From an uncultured Bacilli bacterium (GTDB taxonomy: Bacteria; Bacillota_I; Bacilli_A; RF39; UBA660): a stretch of 64,000 nt of DNA. The first letter of the stretch is position 1; every line of letters begins with the position of its first letter. Shown here one piece after another: positions 9,019 to 17,367 of this stretch. Made by a program: the position numbers and the translations under genes. The stretch is taken from assembly GCA_934095845.1 (NCBI GenBank), contig CAKOKS010000006.1, forward strand, positions 5,643 through 69,642. The letters are read 5' to 3'. Under the pieces are notes generated by a model. It was not told where the DNA came from. It worked only from the letters and a program-made list of their open reading frames with translations, and searched no databases.

Positions 9019-9381
9019 TTAAAACTTAGGCATGTTACGAGTAATATCCTCATTGTCATATTCATCAAATTTACTCATAACCTCTTCTACTAAAGTTTTT
9101 ACTCCACCATTACTTAATAAGTATTTTAGAAATATCCATGATTTTTTATATTTTTTTGCTTGTTCTATTTTTTCTTCGTCGCTTAAACCACTAGTAATTA
9201 TTTTTGCACGAATTCTTTTCATATCATTATAAAAAATTGAAATATCAAAAATATAATGAATAATAGATTCCTCATTTATCTCTGGCCAGTCTTTTGAGGT
9301 TACTTGTATTTTCTTTAAAGCTAAAACTGGAATATTATTTAAAAAATCAATTGCATCTTTTACTACTCTTTCGTTATTCAT
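9019..9381 (-). CDS. hypothetical protein downstream of miaB
   Basis: 120 residues, soluble, mostly helical, starting MNNERVVKDAIDFLNN and ending DITRNMPKF. It follows miaB by 44 bases and is probably co-transcribed. In Bacillus a YmcA/YlbF-family gene follows miaB, but this sequence does not resemble that family by eye. Function unknown. Confidence 0.7.
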   Translation of the reverse strand: MNNERVVKDAIDFLNNIPVLALKKIQVTSKDWPEINEESIIHYIFDISIFYNDMKRIRAKIITSGLSDEEKIEQAKKYKKSWIFLKYLLSNGGVKTLVEEVMSKFDEYDNEDITRNMPKF

Positions 9382-9425
9382 AGTATCACCTATTTAATTG
9401 TATCAAAAAAATTAAGTGGTTTCTA

Positions 9426-10829
9426 CTATTTTACTATTCCATCTAAACTAAAGCTTTTAGCATCTGTTATATAAACATTTACTATTTCACCTACTAATGA
9501 TGGATCACATGTAACATTTACAAGTTTTTGAGTCTCTGTATATCCAAATAATTTAGTATCATCTTTTTCACTTTTTCCTAAAAGTAATACTTTAACAGTT
9601 TTATTTAAGTATTTTTGATTGTTCATATTTGAGTATTTATTAACAATTTCATTTAACCTATGAAGTCTTTCTTCTTTAACACTTAAAGGCACTTCATCTT
9701 TAATCTTAGCTGCAGGGGTTCCTTCTCTAGGTGAATATATAAATGTAAATGCTCCATCATATTTACATTTCTCAACTACTTCTAAGGTACTTTCAAAATC
9801 TTCTTCACTTTCATTTGGAAATCCAACTATAATATCAGTCGTGATAGCAACATCTTTTATGCGAGTTTTTAATTTATCAAACAGTTCTAAATATTCTTCT
9901 TTAGTATATCTTCTTCCCATTAGTCTTAATACTTTATTTGAACCACTTTGTAAAGGTAAATGAATATAAGGCATAATATTATCATATTTAGCAATTACAT
10001 CTATCATTTCATCAGTAAAATTCCATGGATGACTTGTAACAAAACGTATACGTTCAATTCCAATTTCTGCAACTTTTTTTAGTAATTCAGCAAAACTTAT
10101 TTCCTCTTCTCTATCGGTTCCATAAGCATTAACGTTTTGACCTAATAAAGTTACTTCTTTATATCCTTTTTCTTTTAAACAACTTATTTCTCTTAAGATA
10201 TCTTCACTTTTTCTACTTCTTTCTTTTCCTCTTGTATAAGGAACTATGCAATAAGTACAGAATTTGTCGCATCCATACATTATATTAACCCAAGCTACAT
10301 ATTTAGAATCTCTTTTATAAGTTTCCCCTACTTCAAAAACATTTCCTTCATTACTTTTTACTTCAATATTAAGCCCATCACTTAAATTCATTAAATAATT
10401 AGGAAGTTCATGAATGTTATGTGTTCCAAAAACTAAATCAATATATTTATGACTTTCCATTATTTCTTTAACAACGCTTTCTTCTTGAGCCATACATCCA
10501 CATAGAAGTATTTTTAAATCTGGTTTAGATTCTTTTAAATGTTTGCATATTCCTAAAAATCCAAATACTTTATCATGAGCATTTTCTCTAATCGCGCATG
10601 TATTTAAAACAACTAAATCAGCATCTTCTACATTATCTACTTTTTCATATCCTAAGTTTTCTAAAAGTGCACTTATTTCTTCTGAATCATGCACATTCAT
10701 TTGGCATCCATAAGTTCTAATAAAATATTTTTTACCATTAAATTTATCACTTATAATTGGATTATTATATATAAATTCAACATGTTCTTTATTTCTTGAT
10801 TTTTCATGATTCATATCAGGTATATTCAT
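9426..10829 (-). CDS. miaB: tRNA-2-methylthio-N6-dimethylallyladenosine synthase
   Basis: 467 residues from MNIPDMNHEK, chosen because GGAAGTG lies at the right distance. The methylthiotransferase domain starts YFIRTYGCQMNVHDSEE; the radical-SAM cluster motif is YGCDKFCTYCIVPYTRG; a TRAM domain closes the protein. MiaB adds a methylthio group to i6A37 of tRNAs reading U-starting codons, using two iron-sulfur clusters and SAM. The length and all cysteine motifs are intact. Confidence 0.95.
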   Translation of the reverse strand: MNIPDMNHEKSRNKEHVEFIYNNPIISDKFNGKKYFIRTYGCQMNVHDSEEISALLENLGYEKVDNVEDADLVVLNTCAIRENAHDKVFGFLGICKHLKESKPDLKILLCGCMAQEESVVKEIMESHKYIDLVFGTHNIHELPNYLMNLSDGLNIEVKSNEGNVFEVGETYKRDSKYVAWVNIMYGCDKFCTYCIVPYTRGKERSRKSEDILREISCLKEKGYKEVTLLGQNVNAYGTDREEEISFAELLKKVAEIGIERIRFVTSHPWNFTDEMIDVIAKYDNIMPYIHLPLQSGSNKVLRLMGRRYTKEEYLELFDKLKTRIKDVAITTDIIVGFPNESEEDFESTLEVVEKCKYDGAFTFIYSPREGTPAAKIKDEVPLSVKEERLHRLNEIVNKYSNMNNQKYLNKTVKVLLLGKSEKDDTKLFGYTETQKLVNVTCDPSLVGEIVNVYITDAKSFSLDGIVK

Positions 10830-10863
10830 AATAATCACTTCCATTAAAAGATTATAACATAAG

Positions 10864-10900
10864 AAAATAAAAATCTCTACATTAATTTTGTAAAGATTTT
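10864..10900 (-). terminator. terminator of the YneA-like gene
   Basis: Minus-strand stem AAATCTTTACA/TGTAGAGATTT followed by TTATTTT. Confidence 0.65.
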
Positions 10901-10916
10901 TTACTCTAGTAATTCA

Positions 10917-11057
10917 TTATTTTTCATAAATATTTACTTGATTAACATTGGTACTATTTTCAAGTTTACGAACATTTATTGACATAAGACTTAGTCCAAG
11001 GAACAATACAAGTAAAACTAAAATCACCCCACGATACTCACATAAAACTTTTTGCAT
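10917..11057 (-). CDS. YneA-like SOS small membrane protein
   Basis: 46 residues from MQKVLCEYRGVILVLLVL, behind GAAAGGAAG. A longer frame exists, but its upstream part is the promoter: TTGACA, a 17-base spacer and TAAGAT, with a LexA box in the spacer, so only the internal start is usable. One membrane segment (VILVLLVLFLGLSLMSI) is followed by a short external tail. Position divergent to lexA and SOS control match yneA, the SOS cell-division inhibitor of Bacillus. YneA normally carries a LysM domain, which is missing here, so the homology rests on context. Confidence 0.65.
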   Translation of the reverse strand: MQKVLCEYRGVILVLLVLFLGLSLMSINVRKLENSTNVNQVNIYEK

Positions 11058-11082
11058 ATCAACACTTCCTTTCGACAATTCA

Positions 11083-11177
11083 ATCTTATCAAGAACATTT
11101 GTTCGTGTCAATGCAATTTTATTATTTTTTGAAAAATTAAACATTTGTTTGACATTTTATATTTTTTTTGATAAAGT
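11083..11177. promoter_or_regulatory. divergent lexA/YneA-like promoters with two LexA boxes
   Basis: Minus-strand promoter: -35 TTGACA (11106-11111), 17-base spacer, -10 TAAGAT (11083-11088). The spacer contains GAACATTTGTTC at 11093-11104, which fits the Gram-positive SOS box. Plus-strand lexA promoter: TTGACA (11149-11154), 17 bases, TAAAGT (11172-11177); a weaker box AAACATTTGTTT (11139-11150) overlaps its -35. LexA should repress both genes, the small membrane gene more tightly. Confidence 0.85.
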
Positions 11178-11198
11178 TTATATAGGAGGAATAAAGAA

Positions 11199-11819
11199 AT
11201 GACTCAAGAATTAACAAAAAAACAAAATGAAACCTTAACTTTTATAAAAAAATATATTGTATCTCATGGATACTCACCTAGTGTAAGAGAAATCTGTAGT
11301 GGTATGAATCTTTCAAGTCCAGCTACTGCTCATACTCATTTAAAGGAGCTTGAAAAAAAAGGTTGGATTAGGAAAGAAGAAAACAAATTCAGAACTATTG
11401 AACTTTTAGTTGATAATGAATTTGAAGAAAAAAATGAAGATGTTGTATCGGTTCCACTTTTAGGTAAAATATCTTGTGGTAATCCAATTGAAGCAATTGA
11501 AAATCCGAATGAGTTCTTTACATTACCAGCTAGTTTAATACCTGCTAAAGAATCTATATTTACATTAAAATGTTCTGGAGATTCAATGATTAATGTTGGT
11601 ATATATGATAAAGATATTGTAATTCTTAAAAAACAAAATGTTGCTCATAATGGTGATATAGTTGCTGCTATGACTGAAGAAAATGAAGTTACATTAAAAA
11701 CATTTTATAAAGAAAAAGATCATATTAGATTACAACCTGAAAATGATGAACTTGCACCTATTATAGTTGATAATTGTAAGATCTTAGGAATTGCAATTGG
11801 ATTATATAGAAAATTATAA
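11199..11819 (+). CDS. lexA: SOS repressor LexA
   Basis: 206 residues. The winged helix starts LTKKQNETLTFIKKYI with the recognition region SPATAHTHLKELEKKGWI; the S24 peptidase domain has KCSGDSMIN (catalytic Ser) and VTLKTFY (catalytic Lys). The bond cut during SOS is usually Ala-Gly; here the equivalent site reads KISCGNP, a Cys-Gly pair. A GGAGG site lies 9 bases upstream. It autoregulates through the boxes in its promoter. Confidence 0.95.
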   Translation: MTQELTKKQNETLTFIKKYIVSHGYSPSVREICSGMNLSSPATAHTHLKELEKKGWIRKEENKFRTIELLVDNEFEEKNEDVVSVPLLGKISCGNPIEAIENPNEFFTLPASLIPAKESIFTLKCSGDSMINVGIYDKDIVILKKQNVAHNGDIVAAMTEENEVTLKTFYKEKDHIRLQPENDELAPIIVDNCKILGIAIGLYRKL

Positions 11820-11843
11820 AAAAAGGAAACTTTATTGTTTCCT
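11818..11843 (-). terminator. terminator between convergent lexA and HipA-like genes
   Basis: Stem GGAAAC/GTTTCC with a 6-base loop; on the minus strand it is followed by seven T. On the plus strand there is no T-run, so it mainly serves the minus gene. Confidence 0.6.
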
Positions 11844-12702
11844 ATAAACCAAGAGTTTTTATAAACTCTTTTCTTTTTGCCTCAAAATCTACATAATATT
11901 CAATATAACAATTTGGAACTACTATTCCGTGTTTTTCTTCTATATTACCTAATGAAGATAACATATTACTATTTTTAATCATTTCCATATATTCTAAAAA
12001 ATATGGATTATTCTTTTTAAAGAATTCAACAGATTCTTTTGAAAAAACACAGTCAAAAAGTGGATCCCCAGTAAAATATGATTGTGAATTAATAAATGAA
12101 GATTCATAATCAAATGTTGGAGTAAATACTAATTTTCCATCCTTTATACCATAATATGAATTTTTATATCTATCACCAATTGCAGTATAAAAACTTTTTA
12201 CAAGAGATGATGTATATCTTCTTCTAAGTAATTCATCACATTCATAATCTGGATTAGTTAATATATTTCTTATTTCTTTTAAAATTTGTTTACTAGCATA
12301 CATTCCTTTACGATGTTCAAATGTACCATCTAAGAAATTTTCAGAAAATAAACCTATTATTTCATCTTTATCAACAGCTATATTATATTTAATAGTTGGT
12401 ATACTCATATATTCTGATAACTCTTGACCTAATAATTCGTTTAATATAGCAAAATTACTTTTTCTTTCCTTTAAAAAATATGTTCTTCCATTAATATAAT
12501 ACCAATAACCATATTCTTCTAAATCATCTAATTTTATTTTAACAAGTTCTGCTGTTTCTTGATCAACAGGAAGTTTTATTCCATCGCTTACACTTATACT
12601 TTTTAAATGATCTGTTTTTAAAAGTGAAGTATCTACTATTCTAATATCATTTTTATAATTAAGTTCTGCCTCAGGTATACTACATTTATGTACTTTATTC
12701 AT
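11842..12702 (-). CDS. HipA/CtkA-like kinase-fold protein
   Basis: 286 residues behind AAAGGGGG. The segment YYINGRTYFLKERKS followed by LLGQELSEYMSIP resembles the nucleotide-binding lobe of HipA-like kinases, and DRYKNSYYGIKDGK with FTPTFDYESSF resembles the HipA catalytic and metal-binding region (D..KN..G, then YD/FDYE). It lacks the HipB partner of a toxin-antitoxin pair. A divergent kinase of the HipA superfamily is the best guess; substrate unknown. Confidence 0.5.
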   Translation of the reverse strand: MNKVHKCSIPEAELNYKNDIRIVDTSLLKTDHLKSISVSDGIKLPVDQETAELVKIKLDDLEEYGYWYYINGRTYFLKERKSNFAILNELLGQELSEYMSIPTIKYNIAVDKDEIIGLFSENFLDGTFEHRKGMYASKQILKEIRNILTNPDYECDELLRRRYTSSLVKSFYTAIGDRYKNSYYGIKDGKLVFTPTFDYESSFINSQSYFTGDPLFDCVFSKESVEFFKKNNPYFLEYMEMIKNSNMLSSLGNIEEKHGIVVPNCYIEYYVDFEAKRKEFIKTLGL

Positions 12703-12766
12703 AAAAATCCCCCTTTAAAACGAGTATGATTATACCATATATTAATTTTTTATTCAAATTTACAAA

Positions 12767-12792
12767 GAAAAAACTAGAGATAATTCTCTAGT
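12767..12792 (-). terminator. terminator of the 401-residue surface protein gene
   Basis: Minus-strand stem ACTAGAGA/TCTCTAGT, 4-base loop, then a T-run. Confidence 0.75.
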
Positions 12793-12797
12793 TAATG

Positions 12798-14003
12798 TTA
12801 GATAATTCTAAATGCTGGAGAAACACCAAAGGGGTTGAACGGATAGGTGCTATTCCAACAGCCGTTGATGTCGACGATAAGGAAGTAATCCTTACTGCTA
12901 GAATAAGCCGAACGAAGCCACCACCAATTATTTTTTCCACTATGTTGTTTTTGTACTTCTGCAAAACTGCTTGTTATTACTCCTTGATTTTTATAATAAT
13001 CTAGTTGTTTCGATGTTCCTAATGCTGTATCATATTGAGCATTCTTTGAACTTGCAAAGTCACCATATATTTCTTCACTTGATAACAAGTATAATTTATC
13101 TTGTGTTTCAAAATTTTCTTCTCCACTTGTACTTCCATGTCCTGATATTACTTTTGTTGTTGCCATTACACTTTGTAAATCACTTGGAAGTGCATTGTAT
13201 ATTGTACCATTTACATATGTACGCATTTCTGAATCTCTCCATCCACCCACATTTGTTCTTGTACTATAAAATTTTTGTGTCGTTATTATATCTACAAATT
13301 CTAATACAAATCCGCATGCTGTTTCACTTGTTTCTGTTGTACATTCACTTTTATTTGCTATTCTTACTGAATGTATTCCCATTTCACCTAAATCTACTTC
13401 TTTTGTATCTCCTATATTATATTTGCTTGTATTTCCAATTTTTACATTTGCTGCTATTGTTGACCAACTATCTTCACTAAAAGTTACAGGTTCTGGCACA
13501 TTACTTCCTAAATTATCTCTTTCAGTTGCATTAAATGTTAATTCACATACATATTCTTCTCTTACCTCTTCTGTTGCAGTCTTGTTTAGTGTTACTGTTA
13601 ACGTTCCATTAACTGAATTTTTAGCTTTAACTACTGTTGCATTATTTTCAAGTTCATTTGTTATACTTGTGTATTTTGCTGTTGTATTTTCTTTTACTTT
13701 ACAAGTTACTTGTACTTCGGCATCATAGTTGCTTGAATTATTTGTAACTTCATAATTTAACACACTTGTTTGATTTAATGTTTTTAAATCACTTGTTTCA
13801 AATGTAATTGTTTTCTTATCTTCACTTATTACATTTGTATATACGTCTGTTCCATCCAATGAAGCTGCAGTGAAAATAACACTAAAGTCATCTGTATTTT
13901 CACTTACTTTTGCACTTCCGTTAATAATCAATGTTGTTGATATAGCAGCAAATCCCACTGCTAATAATAGTATAGCTACTACTAAACTCCCTTTCTTTTT
14001 CAT
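12798..14003 (-). CDS. secreted surface protein with shared N-terminal module and DGR-type variable lectin-like domain
   Basis: 401 residues. Residues 1-30 are a hydrophobic signal/anchor (LVVAILLLAVGFAAISTTL). About 30-165 is the module shared with four other proteins here (DDFSVIFTAASLDGTDVY, YEVTNNSSNYDAEV, EEYVCELTFNATE), possibly a TasA/camelysin-like beta sandwich. About 172-401 is a domain with DSWSTIAANV, ANKSECTTETSETACGF, GGWRDSEMRTYVN, QLDYYKNQGV and a C-terminus WWWLRSA...GVSPAFRI, resembling the DUF6273/formylglycine-enzyme C-type lectin fold used by DGR targets. The last 40 residues differ sharply from the paralogues. No LPXTG or C-terminal anchor is present. Probably a surface ligand-binding protein. 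Confidence 0.8.
   Translation of the reverse strand: MKKKGSLVVAILLLAVGFAAISTTLIINGSAKVSENTDDFSVIFTAASLDGTDVYTNVISEDKKTITFETSDLKTLNQTSVLNYEVTNNSSNYDAEVQVTCKVKENTTAKYTSITNELENNATVVKAKNSVNGTLTVTLNKTATEEVREEYVCELTFNATERDNLGSNVPEPVTFSEDSWSTIAANVKIGNTSKYNIGDTKEVDLGEMGIHSVRIANKSECTTETSETACGFVLEFVDIITTQKFYSTRTNVGGWRDSEMRTYVNGTIYNALPSDLQSVMATTKVISGHGSTSGEENFETQDKLYLLSSEEIYGDFASSKNAQYDTALGTSKQLDYYKNQGVITSSFAEVQKQHSGKNNWWWLRSAYSSSKDYFLIVDINGCWNSTYPFNPFGVSPAFRII
12801..12920 (-). other. candidate DGR variable region VR1
   Basis: Between the constant WWLRSA and GVSPAFRI codons, codons such as AGC, GAC, ATC, AAC, TGT, ACC and CCG replace one another among paralogues, mostly in positions one and two with C or T in position three. 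The segment is clearly richer in GC than the rest of the gene. This is the pattern left by adenine-directed mutagenic retrohoming from a template with AAC/AAT codons. Confidence 0.65.
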
Positions 14004-14073
14004 TTCTTTACCTCTTTTCTATTGATAATTATACTATTATTTTTATTCTTTATAATTATTATATAAAAATAAA

Positions 14074-14091
14074 ATGTAAACTTATGTAAAT
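14074..14091 (-). promoter_or_regulatory. paired TTTACA repeats upstream of the 401-residue protein gene
   Basis: On the minus strand TTTACAT occurs twice with a 10-base period. The same arrangement lies upstream of the paralogous gene at 20359-20853, and TTTACA sequences also precede the glycine-rich paralogue. It could be an operator for a shared regulator. Confidence 0.35.
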
Positions 14092-14096
14092 GAATA

Positions 14097-14122
14097 TATA
14101 AAAAGATAGACAACAGTCTATC
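14097..14122 (-). terminator. terminator of the lspA-rluD-rhomboid operon
   Basis: Stem GATAGAC/GTCTATC followed by TTTTTATAT on the minus strand; overlaps the rhomboid stop codon. Confidence 0.7.
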
Positions 14123-15233
14123 TAAATAACATCATATAAAGTAAGAAACCTATTAAAATAGAAGTTATAATTATTCCATTTATAGTATCACTTTTGCTAG
14201 TTTTACCTTCTATACCAACTATCATTCCTGAGAAAACTCCACCAATAAGTCCACCAATATGACCAAAGTTATCAATCATTGGATTCATAAAACCAATTAC
14301 TAAATTTAATATAATTACTGGAACAATACCTGTCATGATTACATTACCTAAATATAATCTATAATGATAGCCAAAATATACTAAAGCTCCCATAAGTCCG
14401 AATATTGCCCCACTTGCTCCAATTGATGAATAATTTGCAAGTACTCCACTAAATAAAGAACCTAAAATTGCACTCATAAAGTAAACAAATATAAATTTTT
14501 TCTTACCTAAAACAGTTTCTAATTCTTTACCTATTATTGCAAGTGAATACATATTACATAATAAATGAATTAAATCAGCATGGAAGAAAGCAGCAGTAAT
14601 TAATCTATAATATTCATGATTTAAAATACCTACTTTATTCATTGAAAAATCATTTACATTTAATATTCCAGCAATAGAAAGCATAAATATTAATATATTA
14701 ACAAATATTAAAATATAAGTAACAACTATTGGTTTCTTTTTAAATATTTTTTCAAATAATCTATTCTTTTCTTCAGTTTTTGTATTTATATCATTTGTAA
14801 CGTTTATAAAGAAATCCATATTATCTGTAGAAGATATTTCGTCTTTAGCAAAATCTGGAAATAAAGTAAGTAATTTATTTTCTTTTATTCCTTTATCTGC
14901 ATCAATTTTAAGTATATCCATATTTTTTCTTGAATCTTCATACTTTACGTTTTCACCCATGTTTAAGAAAATATTTAATGATTTACATTTAAGTGATAAA
15001 GTTTTCTTTTTTATTTGTTTAATTACTGAATTAGTTTTATATAAATCAAAATCTAATTGTTCATTATTATGAATATAATTACTATTAATTCTAATTACTT
15101 CATATTTTGAATCTAAATTTTCTAACCATATTTCATTTTCTACACCATTTACAAGTATAGGTTGATAATTTTCTTTTGTTATAAAATAATGAACTAAACG
15201 CATCACTAATTCATCTGAATTTGACATATTCAT
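14118..15233 (-). CDS. rhomboid family intramembrane serine protease
   Basis: About 371 residues from MNMSNSDELV, chosen because AGGAGG lies 9 bases upstream. A soluble N-terminal half of about 170 residues precedes a rhomboid core: LIHLLCNMYSLAI, GASGAIFGLMGA (catalytic Ser) and DNFGHIGGLIGG (catalytic His), spread over six or more membrane helices. Such proteases cut membrane proteins within the bilayer; in Bacillus the GluP relative has the same soluble N-terminal part. It closes the lspA-rluD operon. Confidence 0.92.
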   Translation of the reverse strand: MNMSNSDELVMRLVHYFITKENYQPILVNGVENEIWLENLDSKYEVIRINSNYIHNNEQLDFDLYKTNSVIKQIKKKTLSLKCKSLNIFLNMGENVKYEDSRKNMDILKIDADKGIKENKLLTLFPDFAKDEISSTDNMDFFINVTNDINTKTEEKNRLFEKIFKKKPIVVTYILIFVNILIFMLSIAGILNVNDFSMNKVGILNHEYYRLITAAFFHADLIHLLCNMYSLAIIGKELETVLGKKKFIFVYFMSAILGSLFSGVLANYSSIGASGAIFGLMGALVYFGYHYRLYLGNVIMTGIVPVIILNLVIGFMNPMIDNFGHIGGLIGGVFSGMIVGIEGKTSKSDTINGIIITSILIGFLLYMMLFR

Positions 15234-15246
15234 ATTACATTTCCTC

Positions 15247-16137
15247 CTACTTTTCTTCAAGTGTTTCTAAAAAATCACTAAAATATCTTGGTAAATCACA
15301 TTCAAAATGCATATGTTCTTTTGTTATTGGATGTTCAAAATCTATACTTGCTGAATGTAAAAATTGACCAAAATCTGTTGTTTTATCATTTGTATAAACT
15401 GGATCATTATAAACTGGGTATCCAATATAATTCATATGTACTCTTATTTGATGAGTACGTCCTGTATGAAGTGAAAGTCTTACTAAAGTAAATCCTTTAT
15501 ATCTTTTTAAAACTCTCATATCTGTTATAGCATCTTTGGAATTTTCAGCTGTAACAGTCATTTTTTTTCTATTTATTTTATCTCTTCCAATTGGAGCATC
15601 AATAGTAGCTGTATCGCTTAAAAATTCACCTTTTAAAAGAGCAATATATTCTCTTTTTATTTCATGTCTTGATAAATCTTCTGCTAATATTTGATGAGCT
15701 TTATTAGTTTTAGCAACAACCATAAGTCCAGATGTATCTTTATCTATTCTATGAACAATACCTGGTCTTACTTCTCCATTTAAATCAGATAATTTATTTG
15801 TATGATATAAAAGTGCATTTACAAGGGTTCCATGACTATTACCATTACCTGGGTGAACAACCATACCTGATTCTTTATTTAAAACAATTATATCATCATC
15901 TTCATAAACAATATTTAAAGGTATATCTTCTGCAGTAATATCTAATGGTTCAATAAAATCTTCATTAATACTAATTTTATCTCCATTTTTTATTAAATAA
16001 TTGTTTTTTGTTTTTTTATCATTAACTAGTATAAATTCATTTTCTATCATTTTAGCAATAGTGCTTCTAGAAAATTCTGTTTTCTCTGCTAAGTATTTAT
16101 CAATTCTTAAGTTTCCCTCTTCGACGATTAATTCCAT
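15247..16137 (-). CDS. rluD: RluD-family 23S rRNA pseudouridine synthase
   Basis: 296 residues. An N-terminal S4 RNA-binding domain (LRIDKYLAEKTEFSRSTIAKM) is followed by the RluA/RluD catalytic motif GIVHRIDKDTSGLMVVAKT (catalytic Asp) and HQIRVHMNYIGYPVYND. The Bacillus orthologue (YlyB) also follows lspA. It isomerises uridines of large-subunit rRNA; the exact site cannot be told. It overlaps lspA by 38 bases. Confidence 0.93.
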   Translation of the reverse strand: MELIVEEGNLRIDKYLAEKTEFSRSTIAKMIENEFILVNDKKTKNNYLIKNGDKISINEDFIEPLDITAEDIPLNIVYEDDDIIVLNKESGMVVHPGNGNSHGTLVNALLYHTNKLSDLNGEVRPGIVHRIDKDTSGLMVVAKTNKAHQILAEDLSRHEIKREYIALLKGEFLSDTATIDAPIGRDKINRKKMTVTAENSKDAITDMRVLKRYKGFTLVRLSLHTGRTHQIRVHMNYIGYPVYNDPVYTNDKTTDFGQFLHSASIDFEHPITKEHMHFECDLPRYFSDFLETLEEK

Positions 16138-16579
16138 TTTTTACATCCCCTTTGAACGTTGCTACAACGATTAGTATGACTCCTATAACTATAGACATGT
16201 CAGCTATATTAAATATTGGAAAATTATATCCAAATATATTTAATCCAATAAAATCTCTGACATAGCCATAAAATATTCTATCACATAAGTTACCTAATAT
16301 TCCACCAAATAAAAGTCCGAATGCTGTATCATTAAATTTATTAGAAGCATAAGAAAACATTAAACTATATACAAGTACAAGCATAATTATAGAAACTATA
16401 ATTAAAAATGTTACTTTACCTTCTAGAATTGACCATGATGCACCAGTGTTTTTATAAAAAGCAAAATATAAAAAATTATTAATTAAATGAATAGTTCCTG
16501 AAGACATTTGCATTAATAATTTAGTAATTTGATCAACTATTAAGATTAAAATTGAAATAATAACTATTCTTTTATTCAT
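16100..16579 (-). CDS. lspA: lipoprotein signal peptidase (signal peptidase II)
   Basis: 159 residues, four membrane helices. The catalytic aspartates lie in GGILGNLCDRIFYG and FNIADMSIVIGV, both intact. It removes signal peptides from prolipoproteins after diacylglyceryl transfer. A TAGGTGA ribosome site precedes the start. Its operon with rluD is the common arrangement in Bacillota. Confidence 0.95.
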   Translation of the reverse strand: MNKRIVIISILILIVDQITKLLMQMSSGTIHLINNFLYFAFYKNTGASWSILEGKVTFLIIVSIIMLVLVYSLMFSYASNKFNDTAFGLLFGGILGNLCDRIFYGYVRDFIGLNIFGYNFPIFNIADMSIVIGVILIVVATFKGDVKNGINRRRGKLKN

Positions 16580-16612
16580 GAAAAGTCACCTACTAAAATT
16601 ATATCTTATAAA

Positions 16613-16837
16613 TCATAAATCTACAAGTATTACATCCTCTCCTATTTTAACAATTTGAGATATTTTTATACTTGTTTCATTATTATAAATATTAAATTTT
16701 TTAATTATTTTTTTAGGTTCAACAACAAAGTAATTTATTGTACCATTTTCTAAGATGTCCATATCTATAATTCTCCCGATATTTCTTCCATCATTTTTAT
16801 TAACAACATCTTTTGATTGTAAATCACTTATACGCAT
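16613..16837 (-). CDS. PRC-barrel protein, YlmC/YmxH family
   Basis: About 74 residues from MRISDLQSKDVVN. The PRC-barrel pattern (RISDLQSKDVVN, GRNIGRIIDMDI, ISQIVKIGEDVILV) fits the YlmC/YmxH family, small proteins of unclear role in Bacillota. Upstream of lspA with a 33-base gap, so possibly in the same transcript. Confidence 0.75.
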   Translation of the reverse strand: MRISDLQSKDVVNKNDGRNIGRIIDMDILENGTINYFVVEPKKIIKKFNIYNNETSIKISQIVKIGEDVILVDL

Positions 16838-16880
16838 ATAAACACCCATTAAATTATACGTTTTTTATCTTGTTTTATAC

Positions 16881-17276
16881 TTAAATATTCCAAGTAGATT
16901 CATTACTTAATTTAAAATTTTTATTTTGATTAATTTTTTTATTAAAAACTTTTATATATTTATCTATTTCTTTTTTAGATATATAACACTCCTCATTCAG
17001 AGATTTATTTATTATTCCTTTTAAAAATGGAATATGTTCATAGATATATAGAATATCTGCCATAAAACTAATATCTTCATCATATTTTTTTATATTTTCT
17101 AAATTATAATTTTCTTCTATTTTTTTTATTATTTTTGAAACATTACCAGAATCCCAATAAGTGGATTTATTATTTAAACATAATTTAGGTTTATTTATAA
17201 TACTTTTTTTATAAGATAAATCAAACACAACATGGTATTCATTTTGACTTAATAATACTCTTCTTTTTAATTCCAT
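16881..17276 (-). CDS. hypothetical protein
   Basis: About 131 residues from MELKRRVLLSQNEYHVVF, behind GGAGG. Soluble and lysine-rich with no recognisable domain. It is between leuS and the lspA operon in the same direction. Confidence 0.65.
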   Translation of the reverse strand: MELKRRVLLSQNEYHVVFDLSYKKSIINKPKLCLNNKSTYWDSGNVSKIIKKIEENYNLENIKKYDEDISFMADILYIYEHIPFLKGIINKSLNEECYISKKEIDKYIKVFNKKINQNKNFKLSNESTWNI

Positions 17277-17329
17277 AATTACCTCCACAAATATATTTTA
17301 ATTTTATTATATAGCAAATTCAATTTAAA

Positions 17330-17363
17330 TAAAAATACCTAGACTATTAATTCTAGATATTTT
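17330..17363 (-). terminator. leuS terminator
   Basis: Minus-strand stem AAATATCTAGA/TCTAGGTATTT with one wobble pair, then TTATTT. Confidence 0.7.
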
Positions 17364-17367
17364 ATAT

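Noticed and set aside
9019..9381. YmcA/YlbF-family protein after miaB
   Set aside because: The position fits, but the sequence has none of the family pattern by eye; left as hypothetical.
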